Positions 10,489 through 21,269 are shown, counted from the stretch's first letter. The stretch is 64,000 nt of DNA from Nematopogon swammerdamellus (GCA_946902875.1 OX336355.1:17269347-17333346), one strand, 5' to 3'. Program-made: numbers and translations. Notes: a model not told the origin generated them from the sequence alone.

Positions 10489-10710
10489 TCTGCGCACTGC
10501 CCATGCAGGCAGCGCCAGCGCTAGTCAACGTGATCACCCATCCTGTCGTGAGCCCCTGACCCCGTGAACTCAGGAGGTGACAATTAATTAATGAGTCTCG
10601 TCATCCTCGATAAAATCTCTTTAGGACAAGATAAGTATACTTAAAAAATATTACGACAAAAGAGACATTAGGAGAGAAAATTATAATTGTTAGGTACTGA
10701 AAATTATAAA

Positions 10711-11110
10711 GCGGCGTTGGCCGAGTGGTTTGGGCATCGGCTTCTCATGCGAGAGGTCCGAGGTTCGAATCCGGGCGGCATATACCAATGAGTGTTTTCT
10801 GAAAAAAAAAAATTACGTGCATACCTACACCTGCTGCTTCACCGTTCGGAACCGGTGTAAAATTGTAGGTCACTTCCTTTGCACCTTACTAGATGGTAGG
10901 CTCAAATTGTAGCCAACTGGGTTGGTACTACCATACTGGATCTAAGATGACCGCATAGCAGCCTCGGTTGTGTTCTCCTCTAACCCAGTATAGCCAGCAA
11001 TCCAACGAAGTCTCCGGTATGGCACCTACCTTCTCGAGGGTGATATTGGCTGGTCAGAGCATGTGCTTTGGCCCCTCCGTCACAGCCACTCATACCGGAT
11101 TAAATAAAAA
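10711..11110 (+). mobile_element. SINE-B, full-length copy
   Basis: The head looks tRNA-derived: TTGGCCGAGTGGTTTGGG (A-box-like) and GAGGTTCGAATCC (B box). The body runs ACACCTGCTGCTTCACC, GTTCGGAACCGGTG, GGTTGGTACTACC, AGCCAGCAATCC, GGTATGGCACCTACC. The tail is CATACCGGATT followed by A-rich sequence. It has no ORF and depends on a LINE for movement. The Pol III promoter is inferred from the boxes. Confidence 0.85.
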
Positions 11111-11235
11111 AAATTTATTCAAATGAAATGATATCAACTCCAAAGTTAATCACTTGATTGATGGGGATGGCATCAAATTCGAACCTTATGACATAATCTC
11201 TAAGAAACTAATTATATAAGAATCAATCATCATCA

Positions 11236-11815
11236 ATATTAATAATAAATCTGTAAGGGATGGTCACGGAGTAAGTTACTTTGTTTTATAAGATACTGCG
11301 TTTGTAGCACGAGTCAGTAAGCCCTCGTGGTTTGTAGACTCTCTGTATGTATGATACTAAAACTAAATTGACGATTTTTAGAAATATTTTCTGTATGTAT
11401 GCATGTATGCATGCATGTGATCAAAGGGGGAAGCACTGACATGGCACCTAGTTCACCCGGTGTTATGGGCTGACATCACGGACGTTGTGGGTGATGTAGC
11501 CAACCGTGTCAGTTTCCATAAAAAAAATGTATGTATGCATGTATGTATTTATGTATGTATGTTCCTCCATAACTCTTTAACCGATCATCCGAATTCGATG
11601 AAACCTAGTAGGTACAATCACATTTAAGCATTTAACCATACGGGACACAGGATAGGCTAAATAAAATTCACTTTCGGTTATGCTAAGATATGTGGCTCTC
11701 ATACAAATCGAATTGTTCCGCGCGCCGAAATAAAGATACGGTAGCGGGCTTACTTACTTTCTTCTTTTCAAATACGAATTTCACGCGAGCGAAGCCGCGG
11801 GCAAAAGCTAGTTAC
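11236..11815 (+). mobile_element. Hel-1, Helitron-like element split by a SINE-A tail
   Basis: Starts with TAATAATAAATCTGTAAGGG and ends with GCGAAGCCGCGGGC and AAAAGCTAG|T. The last bases form the hairpin plus CTAG|T expected of Helitron 3' ends. Between them are ATTGACGATTTTTAGAAA, CCGATCATCCGAATTCGATG and a CATACAAATCGAATTGTTCC block. A SINE-A 3' fragment lies inside. Non-autonomous: no Rep/helicase ORF. Confidence 0.65.
11417..11530 (+). mobile_element. SINE-A 3' fragment inside Hel-1
   Basis: GGGAAGCACTGACATGGCAC through CAGTTTCCATAAAAAAA, inserted in a (ATGT)n tract of the Helitron-like element. Confidence 0.75.
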
Positions 11816-12207
11816 TGAATAAAATCATTGCACTTCGCCACGAGACACATCCGACATCCATCATAGCGCTCGTTATGTTTTTTGTTGCTTCTTCGAATCG
11901 AACATAATTGAATTGGCTGGGCCGATACATTCGAAACGAGTTAAAATCATTGAAGAGGAAATGTTTTATTGACGTCTTGAGTGTCTGTCGAAATTGTCTT
12001 GGAATAAAATATACATATTTATGTCAATACTAATAATAAATCTGTAAGGGATGGTGTAGACTCTTATGTATGATACTAAAACGAAATTGACGATTTTTAG
12101 AAATATTTTCTGTATGTATGTATGTTTGTATGTTCCTCCATAATTCTTAAACCGATCATCCGAATTCGATGAAACCTAGTACAATCACATTTCACTATAC
12201 TAGCTAA
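11809..12207 (+). repeat. ~395 bp head-to-tail unit, copy 1
   Basis: Starts TAGTTACTGAATAAAATC. It consists of about 200 bases of unique flank followed by about 190 bases of the 5' part of Hel-1, ending ...CACTATACTAGC. The same unit recurs at 14198, 14592 and 14988. Confidence 0.8.
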
Positions 12208-12719
12208 TCTATACATATAATAAAATCGTAGAGGTAAGAAAGTCTGTACATTGAATGTATTCGGAAAAAAACTAACCAGGGTGGCTTAAAATGAGATACT
12301 GAACATGTTAGAACAGTTTTTAAAATTTTTGTTTGTTTGTTTGTTTGTCTGTACGCGCATCACGCAAAAACCACTGAACGGAATTAGACGAAACTTTGTA
12401 TAGTGGCAGTTTATATGCCGGGTTAACATAATACGTAAAAAAAATTAACAAAAATAAAAAAAAATTAACAATTATTAACATTATTGCGCGTTTAAAATCA
12501 CGTAGTCCAAAGTAAAGGTAAAAACAATTTTAAATGTCATGTTGACAACGGAGAACTGTCATCTCAACGTGAGCTGGCCGGTGACAAATTGTTTGATAAA
12601 TAAAAATAATAATTGAAAGTCGAAGTTATGTCGCTGTCATTGGTGCAATAAAATTTATATATCTGTTGCCCGCGGCTTCGCTCGCGTGAAATTCGTATTT
12701 AAAAAAAAGAAAGTAAGTA

Positions 12720-13245
12720 ACTAAAGACGGGCCCGAAGGCGGATCTGCGCTCACGTAAACGATATTCTTTCTCGATGAAAGTAACTAAGGGCGAGGCGAA
12801 AGGCGGAGCTGATTTCAGGAAGAAGAAAAACATTCTTGAAGAAAATAAGTAACTAAGGGCGAGGCCGAAGGCCAAGCTCTATTCTGGAAGACCATAAACC
12901 TTCTCGAAGAAAGTAAGTAACTATAGGCGAGGCCGCAGGCCGAGCTGCGTTCAGGAAGAAGCTAAACCATCTTGAAGAAAGTAAGTAACTAAGGCGAGGC
13001 CGAAGGCCGAGCTACGTTCGGATAATTGAAAAACCATCTCGAAGAAAGCAAGTAACTAAGGGCGAGGCCGAAGGCCGAGCTGCGTTCAGGAAGAATCTAA
13101 ACCATCTTGAAGAAAGTAAGCAACTAAGGCGAGGCCGAAGGCCGAGCTACGTTCTGACAAATGATAAACCATCTCGAAGAAAGCAAGTAACTAAGGGCGA
13201 GGCCGAAGGCCGAGCTGCGTTCAGGAAGAAGCTAAACCATCTCGA
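12720..13245 (+). repeat. ~67 bp tandem array, forward arm
   Basis: About eight units of 66-69 bases share GGCGAGGCCGAAGGCCGAGC and AAGAAAGTAAGTAACTAAG. In the last units, variants with GAGCTACGTTC alternate with variants with GAGCTGCGTTCAGGAAG, giving a two-unit higher-order period of about 135 bases. Each unit contains the small hairpin GGCCGAAGGCC. Confidence 0.8.
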
Positions 13246-13361
13246 ATAAAGTTAATTAATATTAAGATTGAGTTAATTTAATTTAAATTTTATTATAAAG
13301 TCCACACTTCTAACGGCAAATATACCGTGCATCCTAGAACCTCGCGGTTATTCCCGGCTGG

Positions 13362-13760
13362 ATGGCAAGAAGCCCGATGCTAGAGACCTTAGTGCCATGG
13401 ACTAAGGGTAGTTCTTTGATGTGGGACGCCACTTTTGTTCTCACATTGGCTCCAAGTCACGTTAGGACATCTTCAAGAGCGGCTGGCGCGGCCGATGCTG
13501 GGGCGGAGAGCCTCCAACGCAGCAAATATAGAAATATAATTCAAGATTTCGAATTTGTTGCGTTTGCGGTTGAAACCCTCGGTCCGTGGAGCAGTGAAGC
13601 CAAAAGAGGCTTGAGCTGGTTGACGCAACTGGTGTCCCGTCATCAAGGGCTTATGTACTTCATTCAAAGGGTAAGCCTTGCCATCCAGCGGGGTAATGCC
13701 GCAAGTGCTCTAAGAACATTTGAAAATGCCCGTTTTGATAGTTATTTTAATGTTTGTTAG
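13362..13760 (+). pseudogene. Captured C-terminal fragment of an invertebrate repeat-borne protein
   Basis: The ATG frame encodes 132 residues; upstream the frame is open back to about 13338. Motifs in order are TLVPWTKGSSLMWDATF (residues ~10-26), KYRNI followed by FVAFAVETLGPWS (~48-67), and QRVSLAIQRGNAAS (~108-121). From memory, these motifs form the C-terminal part of a multi-copy protein family seen in insects and cnidarians, often next to retroelement sequences; I cannot name its function. The N-terminal part of that family is absent. It lies between opposed tandem arrays inside a Helitron-like element, so capture is likely. It could still be transcribed, but no promoter is seen. Confidence 0.5.
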
Positions 13761-13859
13761 GTAGGTTTCATTCTTTAGTTATTAATATTACTTTTTTATT
13801 TGTATGAAATAAATAGATTGAGTAAACGATATTATATTCTATCGAAGAAAGGAAGTCTT

Positions 13860-14150
13860 TAAGGGCGAGGCCCGAAGGCGGAAGAGGGTTTTTGGTTTAC
13901 CTGAACGCAGCTCGGCCTTCGGCCTCGCACTTAGTTCCTTCCTTTCTTCCAGAAGGTTTGTCGTCTTCCTGAACGCAGCTCGGCCTTCGGCCTCGCCCTT
14001 ACTTACTTCCTTTATTTGAGAAAGGTTTATCGTTTACCTGAAAGCAGCTCGGCCTTCGCCCTCGCCCTTAGTTAGTTACTTTCTTTAAGAAGGTTTATCG
14101 ATTACCTGAAGGCAGCTCGGCCTTCGGCCTCGCCCTAAGTTACTTACATT
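13860..14150 (-). repeat. ~67 bp tandem array, inverted arm
   Basis: About four units on the minus strand with the same core as 12720-13245 (GCAGCTCGGCCTTCGGCCTC in plus orientation). Together the two arms make a foldback around the captured ORF. Confidence 0.75.
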
Positions 14151-14197
14151 CTTCTTTGGAATACGAATTTCACGCGAGCGGAGCCGCGGGCTCAGCT

Positions 14198-15196
14198 AGT
14201 TACTGAATAAAATCATTGCACTTCGCCACGAGACACATCCGACATCCATCATAGCGCTCGTTATGTTTTTTGTTGCTTCTTCGAATCGAACATAATTGAA
14301 TTGGCTGATGCGATACATTCAAAACGAGTTAAAATCATTGAAGAAGAAATATTTTATAGACGTCTTGAGTGTCTGTCGAAATTGTCTTGGAATAAAGTAT
14401 ACATATTTATGTCAATACTAATAATAAATCTGTAAGGGATGGTGTAGACTCTATGTATGATACTAAAACGAAATTGACGATTTTTAGAAATATTTTCTGT
14501 ATGTACGTATGTTTGTATGTTCCTCCATAATTCTTAAACCGATCATCCGAATTCGATGAAACCTAGTACAATCACATTTCACTATACTAGCTAGTTACTG
14601 AATAAAATCATTGCACTTCGTCACGAGATACATCCGACATCCATCATAGCGCTCATTATGTTTTTTTGTTGCTTCTTCGAATCGAACATAATTGAATTGG
14701 CTGATGCGATACATTCAAAACGAGTTAAAATCATTGAAGAAGAAATATTTTATAGACGTCTTGAGTGTCTGTCGAAATTGTCTTGGAATAAAGTATACAT
14801 ATTTATGTCAATACTAATAATAAATCTGTAAGGGATGGTGTATACTCTATGTATGATACTAAAACGAAATTGACGATTTTTAGAAATATTTTCTGTATGT
14901 ATGTATGTTTCTATGTTCCTCCATAATTCTTAAACCGATCATCCGAATTCGATGAAACCTAGTACAATCACATTTCAGTATACTAGCTAGTTACTGAATA
15001 AAATCATTGCACTTCGTCACGAGATACATCCGACATCCATCATAGCGCTCATTATGTTTTTTTGTTGCTTCTTCGAATCGAACATAATTGAATTGGCTGA
15101 TGCGATACATTCAAAACGAGTTAAAACTTAAAACCATTGAAGAAGAAATATTTTATAGACGTCTTGAGTGTCTGTCGAAAGTCTTTGTATAAAGTA
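14198..15196 (+). repeat. ~395 bp head-to-tail units, copies 2-4
   Basis: Units start at 14198, 14592 and 14988 (spacing 394 and 396) and are nearly identical to copy 1 at 11809. The last is interrupted by a MITE at 15197 and then continues with ATATTTATATCAATACTAAT into Hel-1 sequence to about 15575. Confidence 0.85.
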
Positions 15197-15460
15197 CAGG
15201 GTGTATTTGAATTAACTGCGTTCCTTTCAGGGGGTTGTTCTGTATCCTAAACTGAGTAACTTTTGTTCCACAACTTTTGGAAATTGAAAAAAAAATTCAC
15301 TTTCTCCATACATTTAAGGGCAGACCTAACCTCCAAATGTATGGGGAACGTGAATTTTTTTTTTTTTTGAAATTCCAAAAGTTGTATAACAAAATTTGCT
15401 CAGTTTAAGATACAGAACAACCCCCTAAAAGGAACGCAGTTAATTAAAATACAACCTGTA
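15195..15460. mobile_element. 262 bp MITE with CAGGGTG ends and TA duplication
   Basis: Long inverted arms: AACTGCGTTCCTTTCAGGGG at the left pairs with CCCCCTAAAAGGAACGCAGTT at the right, around a poly-A/poly-T centre. The ends are CAGGGTG and CAACCTG, with TA at 15195-15196 and 15459-15460. The TA target suggests a Tc1/mariner-type relative. It is inserted in copy 4 of the 395 bp unit. Confidence 0.7.
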
Positions 15461-15576
15461 TATATATTTATATCAATACTAATAATAAATCTGTAAGGGA
15501 TGGTCATGGAGTAAGTAAGTTACTTTGTTTTATGAGATCCTGCCTGTAGATTAAAACAAAATTGATGATTTTTTAT

Positions 15577-15842
15577 GTAATCCAGTATGGGACGACAGTA
15601 CCTATTAAGTATTCTATGGTATGGGTCGCTGTGTCAGAGGGGCCAAAGTACATGCTCCGACCAGCCAATATCACCTCAGAGAAGGTAGGTGCCATACCGG
15701 AGACTTCCCTTTGGATTGCTGACTAGAGGAGAACACAGCCGAGGTTGCTATGCGGCCATCTTACATCCAGTACTGTAGTACCAACCCAGTCGGCTACAAT
15801 TTGAGCCTACCACCTAGTAAAGGACAAGGGAAGGCAAAGGGT
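15577..15842 (-). mobile_element. SINE-B, head lost
   Basis: On the minus strand it covers the shared body, the AGCCGAGGTTGCTATGCGG-type block and the TATGGCACCTACCTTC tail. The tRNA-like head is missing. Confidence 0.75.
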
Positions 15843-15849
15843 TTGTTTA

Positions 15850-16400
15850 CATAAAAAAAAAATCCAACTATGTCACCCAAAATCGCAAATAGTCTACATA
15901 ATCACACCGACCTAACCTCCTAGCGCCCTACGTAATCACCCCGTCGATCGACTCGTATCAGGCACAGGCAGTAGGAACAACGGGACAATACGATGAAACA
16001 ATGGAGAATACTTCTGCCTTATTAATGATCTGTGGATCGATTTGTCTTAGGGTGTCCGTGATTTGTCAACACCGGCGAGATAGCGGGCTGAAGGTAATGG
16101 GCCACCGTTGAGAAGTCATCGGCCGTCGTATTTCATTTGGGTCGACTTTCATTTTAGTCGTGAGTCGAAAAATTGATGGTCTGTGTTGTCAGAATGCGAG
16201 ATTCAGATATCATATTTATGTCCAATTTTTTTTTCATTGAATTCTATAAAAATAACTTCAAACGAGCGTACATACAGTTCCTGCTGTCTGAACAGAGACA
16301 GCTATAGCTTCTCTTGGGTGCCTTGTACATTTGCATTAGTTACATAATTATTGTTTTGTTTGTTTAATTTTTGTTAGTTTAGTCTGTTTAGTTTAGTCTG
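15850..16400. other. No recognisable feature
   Basis: No ORF, repeat copy or RNA signal that I can support. Confidence 0.4.
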
Positions 16401-16401
16401 T

Positions 16402-16715
16402 ATAGTGGGGCCGGTACTTAAAAAGAATAACCCCACTGGATCTCTCCCCGTGCATGTCGTAAAAGGCGACTAAGGGATAAGGACAAGATGCCGTGCTAAA
16501 GGGCGACAGGCCCGCCACCTCTCACCTTGGCACGGTACTTCCACCGAGTCATGCAGCAGGTGGGTCTTCGTGCATTACTTGCTGCTTGATCGACTGAATC
16601 TTGTTCGAATACTTTGCGAAACGTGGTGGTCGGTGTTGTGCTGTAATTTACCAGAGTTCTTGCATCACAACATCGATTACTCTGCTTACCCCGATTGTCG
16701 GGATTCAGCGTGTTT
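16402..16715 (+). mobile_element. Module C repeat, long copy
   Basis: Starts GTGGGGCCGGTACTTAAAAA...TAGCCCCAC (a stem-loop), then CATGTCGTAAAAGGCGACTA, CCTTCCACCGAGTCATGCAG-like text, GGTCGGTGTTGTGC and CCCCGATTGTCGGGATTC. Similar copies lie at 17990, 38445 and 63628. It may be the end of a LINE or a SINE of its own. Confidence 0.65.
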
Positions 16716-16974
16716 ATTTTAGTTTAATTTTTTTTATAAGTGTTAGTGATTGTTGATAGTCTATAATAGGTATGTTTTGTCTGTAGTTATAATATGTTTT
16801 GTTTATTTTGTTTTTGTAAATATTTTGTTTTCGTTTTAGCTGTAAGTACCTATGCAGTTCGCAATTAATATTAATGTTTATTTATCTTATGGTGTTAGGC
16901 TTAAAATCAGTGTCTTCCCGGTTATGTGAAAACGTAAACTGTGCCTGATGGATGATACCCATTCACTTGGTGGT

Positions 16975-17092
16975 GGAAACGTGGTGGCCGGTGTTGTCCT
17001 GTAATTTACCAGAGTTCTTGCAGCACAACACCTGATAACTCTGCTTACCCCGATTGTCGGGATTCAGCGTGTGTGATATGCATGTGTGTATG
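16975..17092 (+). repeat. Second copy of the module C repeat 3' part
   Basis: AACGTGGTGG, TTTACCAGAGTTCTTGCAG and CCCCGATTGTCGGGATTC repeat the end of the 16402 copy about 360 bases downstream. Confidence 0.65.
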
Positions 17093-17210
17093 CTTTTTTT
17101 TTAGTTTTAATTTATATTAGTTTAGGTTTATGTTTATACATACATGCAAACATACATACGTGTCGAATTGATAACATCCTTTTATAATGTCTCTTGTGAT
17201 TTAAAGTTCT

Positions 17211-17598
17211 GTTTTTTTTTTTATGGAAACTGACACGGTTGGCTACATCACCTACAACGTCCGTGATGTCAGCCCATAACACCGGGTGAACTAGGTGCCA
17301 TGTCAGTGCTTCCCCCTTTGATCGTGCCGGCTACACTGAACTGGTCGGAAAACACAAACTATTTACATAGCCGTTTAGACCGACGTTTCATTCAGTGCGG
17401 TGGTACCAACCCGGGCGGGTTAAACCCTACCACCAAGTAAGATTAGGAGGGAAGGGACCTACAGTTTTACGAGGAATCCGAACCTCGGTCAGCCTCCAAC
17501 GGTCAGCGGTCACCCATCCAAGAACTGACCGCACCCAGCGTTGCTTAACATTCAATAGCGACAGTTGACTGTCTGCACCACTGAGCTATCGAGGCTGA
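17211..17598 (-). mobile_element. SINE-A, full length without module C
   Basis: On the minus strand it reads from GCCTCGATAGCTCAGTGGTG through the 5S-like TTGGATGGGTGACCG region, the shared body and a CAGTTTCCAT tail with poly-A. It is the same subfamily as 6836 and 36452 (head with CAACTGTCGCTATTGAATG). Confidence 0.8.
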
Positions 17599-17599
17599 C

Positions 17600-17985
17600 A
17601 AACTGACTGACTGTTTTCTTTAAATGTCATCTCACAAATCGAAATGTGCTTCGAATCGAGGAATTAAATTCGAATAAAAACCCAACATCGGATGCAACAG
17701 TTTATCAGGCGACATTGCTCCTTCATTCGACAGAAAACAATCGTATGTACATATTATGTGCAACTTGTTGGTTTATATATTTATACGCATTCCCATTTCG
17801 ACTGCAAAAAGAGGAACATAAAAATAACAAGTGGGAACTGGGGACGTCGACATTTTAAAGAGAATCGCCCCCTTCTTGACTTGGTCGCGTCGCGGTTGAG
17901 TAAAAATGTTGAACGTCGTAGGGTCGCCAGAACAGTTGAGTGTACAAGCCGAATTGAAAGATAATAACACACCCACATACAAACT
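17600..17985. other. No recognisable gene
   Basis: Overlapping short frames occur on both strands, none with a domain I know. Confidence 0.35.
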
Positions 17986-17989
17986 AAAC

Positions 17990-18268
17990 GCCGTAATCCG
18001 ACAATCGAGGTAAGCAGACTAATCGGTGTTGTGCTGCAAGTACTCTGGTAAATTGCAGCACAACACCCACCACCATGTTTAGCAAAGTATTCGGACAAGA
18101 TAACTTATCAGGCAGCAAGTATGGGACGAAGGCCCACCTGCTGCATGACTCGGTGGAAAGACCGCGTCAAGGTGAGAGGTGGCTAGCCTGTCGCCCTTAT
18201 GCACGGCATCTTGTCCTTATCCCTTAGTAGCTTTTTACGACATGCACGGGGAGAGATGCTCCACACAG
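17990..18268 (-). mobile_element. Module C repeat, minus-strand copy
   Basis: Inverse of the 16402 copy: GTTGTGCTGCAAGTACTCTG, CAGGCAGCAAG, CGTCAAGGTGAGAGGTGGC and GCACGGGGAGAGATG. Confidence 0.65.
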
Positions 18269-18344
18269 TAAAGATAACTTATTAGTTATATGTATTTTAA
18301 AATGTTTATAGAAACCGGGAATTGTACTTTTTTAATATTTTAAT

Positions 18345-18690
18345 ATTCCGGTATGGATGCCTGAGTCAGAGGGGCCAGAGCACACGCACCGACCAGCTAA
18401 TATCACCTCAGAGAAGATAGGTGCCATACCGGAAACTTCCCTTTGGATTGCTGGCTATACTGGAATAGAGAAAAACACAGCCAAGCGGCTGATATGCTAC
18501 CATAATATCTACGCCCAGTACGGTGGTATCAGCACAGTCGGCTACAATTTGAGCCTACCGCCTTGTACGGGGCAAGGGAAGGGGCCTACAGTTTTACATT
18601 GGCCAAACGATGAAGCAGCAGTGTAGGTAAACACTTTTTGGTGCAACTGGTGCAAGTCGGCCGAATTTTAACCTCGGACCCTGAGGTCAA
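18345..18690 (-). mobile_element. SINE-B, near-complete degenerate copy
   Basis: On the minus strand it has a decayed head near 18660-18690 and the full shared body, with the tail at TATTCCGGTATGGATG. About 15-20% diverged by eye from the 10711 copy. Confidence 0.7.
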
Positions 18691-18699
18691 AGCCAAGAC

Positions 18700-19225
18700 A
18701 TTTAAAAGTTAGATGAAAATGAAATTAACTGAAGAAAACACACCTTAACACCTTATAATAACGCACATGCGTGCATACGAAATACGATAAAAAACAATTC
18801 CAATTAAATTATTTTTTTTAAATATCTGAGGACCGTTAACATGATTTTTTACGGAGACTCGCATGAAAACAATAATAAATAAACATCTTTACTTTTTTTT
18901 CCATTCAATGCTAGAACGATTTTCCCATAGACGTATAAATCTATGGATTTTCCAAAGCGCCACGGCAGTTTCGTATTATTCTGCCAACGGTACTTCGCCG
19001 CGAAAACAAAAATTCACGCAACGAATGCGGATACGACGCCAAAAGCGCGCCGTCGTCGTTTCGAAAAAAGAAATAAAAGCCTTTGGAAAATTCCGCTCGC
19101 TCGCTGAATGAGAGACGAGATTCGACTGAATGAAAGTCGAGGCTTCCGGTCGCGCTGGCAAAACATTAAAGAAAATATATTGAAAAGGAATAATATGGCT
19201 ACTGCAACCGTTCATTTTTATTTTC
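18700..19225. other. No recognisable feature
   Basis: AT-rich DNA with short frames only. Confidence 0.35.
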
Positions 19226-19227
19226 GA

Positions 19228-19597
19228 CTAGCTTTTGCTCGCGGCTTCGCTCGCGTGAAAGTCGTATTTTAAAAGAAGCAAGTTAGTAAGCCCGCTAACG
19301 TACCTTTATTTCGGAGCGCGGAACAATTCGGTTTGTATGAGAGCCACATCCTAGCGTAACCGGAACTGAATTTTATTTAGCCTATCCTGTGTCACGTATA
19401 GTTAGATGTGCTTGTACTAAGTTTCATCGAGTTCGGATGATCGGTTTAAGAGTTATGGTGGAACATACATACATACAGAGAAGATTTCTAAAAATCGTCA
19501 ATTTAGTTTTAGTATAATACATAACGTCTACAAACGCAATATCTCATAAAACAACTTACTCCATGACCTTACAGATTTATTATTAGTATTGATATAT
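19228..19597 (-). mobile_element. Hel-1, full-length minus-strand copy
   Basis: On the minus strand it runs from TACTAATAATAAATCTGTAAG to CGAAGCCGCGAGCAAAAGCTAG|T. It is an uninterrupted 370 bp non-autonomous unit that shows what the 11236 copy looked like before the SINE insertion. Confidence 0.7.
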
Positions 19598-19895
19598 TTA
19601 TTACTTTATGCATTTTGTAAAATGTATACGTAACTAAATCTACGCACTTCCTTGAAAAATTTTATTTATTTCCAAAGGTTTATTTTTTAAAAACCCACGC
19701 ACGTAGTACTTAGGTCTGATTTTCGATTCGGACGGACGAAGACAATCGGCGGCATCTGCAAAGAATGCGCCATTTTGTTTCGCTGTGACGTACGCCATCT
19801 TGTTTGTATTTACGATTCACCACGTTGCGCCGCGGGATTCGTACGAAATTCCCGACGCGCTTCGGGTGGATAAGTAAGTACAAGCGGCGCGGCGG

Positions 19896-20300
19896 CGGCC
19901 GGTGTGGCGGAGTGGTCTGGGCGTCGGCTTCTCGTGCGAGAGTCCCGAGGTTCGAGTCCGGTCGGCGTGTATCAATTAGTTTTTTGTGACGAAAAATTTA
20001 CGTGCATACCTACACCTGCTGCTTCACCGTTCGGAACCGGTGTAGAAGTGTAGGTCCCTTCCCTTATCCCTCACTAGTTGGTAGGCTCAAATTATAGCCG
20101 ACTGGGTTGATACCACCGTACTGGATGTAAGATGGCCGCATAGCAGCCTCGGCTGTGTTCTCCTCTACTCCAGTATGGCCAGCAATCCAATCCCGAATGA
20201 GGGAAGTCTCAGATATGGCTCCTATCTTCTCAGAGGTGATATTAGCTGGTCCAATCATGTGCTTTGCCCCTTCTGAATCAGCCATCCATACCGGATAAAA
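19896..20300 (+). mobile_element. SINE-B, full-length copy
   Basis: The head with GTGTGGCGGAGTGGTCTGGG and GAGGTTCGAGTCC is a good Pol III A/B box pair. The T-stem does not pair well, so it is a SINE head and not a tRNA gene. The body and CCATACCGGAT tail follow. Confidence 0.85.
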
Positions 20301-20309
20301 AAAAATTGA

Positions 20310-20940
20310 GAAAAGCTGCAACGCCTGCAGCGGGCCAGTTGGTAATAAAATTGTCATACAAATATTTACTTGTACGCAACGAAAAAAATGTCATAACCGA
20401 GCCTCTGCTAAAATAATAACGACAGAAAACGTAGAGTGCCAACATGTCTCTCTCAGCCTCTATACGTTTATGTCCGTTTATTTCTGAATTCAGTAGAAAT
20501 CCCCTCGTAGATCATTGATAAAGATTCATTCAATGATCATTCGAGTATCTGAGCGTCTGGACTTCAAACCGCGCACCGCTCGTATAAACTTTTACTTTAT
20601 TACTCATTAATATGTTTTATTTCTTATCGGAAATGCATTTGGGCTGTGCCTGGATAAATTCATGTTGTTTTTTTTTGTAAGGATTTCGATGCTGTGGATG
20701 CGAATGAAATCGCAGAATCAATTGAATTCTGCAATTATAATCGAAATTTTGATTCGTATGAAGATTGCGTTGTTTCTTGGAATACGGCTTCTTCTGATAC
20801 AATAATATCAGACTTTAAAAATATGAAATTGAGATTTTTGTATTCGAATAATTTACTGACTTATTGTACGCGGGAAGAAATAACTCACAGTGAGAAGTGA
20901 GAAGTTCATCCTTGCGTTTTTCTGTACCTAAGGTTTCAAA
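20310..20940. other. No recognisable gene
   Basis: A 68-codon frame at 20694-20900 (plus strand) has no domain I recognise and no flanking splice or promoter signal worth calling. Confidence 0.35.
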
Positions 20941-20961
20941 TTAAATTGTGTACAATTTAAA

Positions 20962-21255
20962 ATGTTTCTCTGTTACAGTCTGTTCCACAACTGCTACAAT
21001 GGACGCTGCTCGGAGGAACTTGCGTCCCTCATTCCTTCCCATCCCACCTATCTCTGCGACCAACTCGCCAGTCGTCCCAGAGAACTTGAAACCCGTTCTG
21101 TTGTTGGCATTAGGCTTTTGAGGACCCATCGTTTCTCAAAATCTTTTCTCTGTAGCGCCGATAGGGTATGGAAGGAATTGTCTACCGGCGAGCGTGTTTC
21201 CCGATACTTTCAGGCTGAGATTCTTCAAATGTATCTCATAGTAGGTTGCGAGTAA
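20962..21255 (+). pseudogene. C-terminal fragment of a non-LTR retrotransposon reverse transcriptase ORF
   Basis: The frame shows YNGRCSEELASLIP followed by a basic stretch and THRFSKSFLCSADRVWKEL. From memory this is the typical end of LINE ORF2 proteins (a small-domain motif, then RT-x-xxF-xRT-x-x-W). The catalytic parts are absent. It is a different lineage from the Jockey-like LINE at 51640. Confidence 0.5.
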
Positions 21256-21269
21256 CATCAATCGGAAGA

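Larger units (their letters stand above)
12208..14199 (+). mobile_element. 2 kb Helitron-like element with captured ORF and opposed tandem arrays
   Basis: Begins TCTATACATATAATAAAATC just after an A and ends CGCGGGCTCAGCTAG just before a T. The TC start, CTAG end and A|T target all fit a Helitron. Inside are an inverted copy of the CCGCGGCTTCGCTCGCG end at about 12667, a ~67 bp tandem array (12720-13245), a 132-codon ORF (13362-13760) and an inverted array (13860-14150). It splits the ~395 bp unit array. No Rep/helicase gene is present, so it is non-autonomous. Confidence 0.65.

Noticed and set aside
12720..13245. A CRISPR array
   Set aside because: Unit length and spacing are regular, but there are no unique spacers and no cas genes; the context is eukaryotic repeat DNA.
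19896..19968. A tRNA gene
   Set aside because: A and B boxes are present, but the T-stem and acceptor stem do not pair, and the sequence continues into a SINE body repeated many times.
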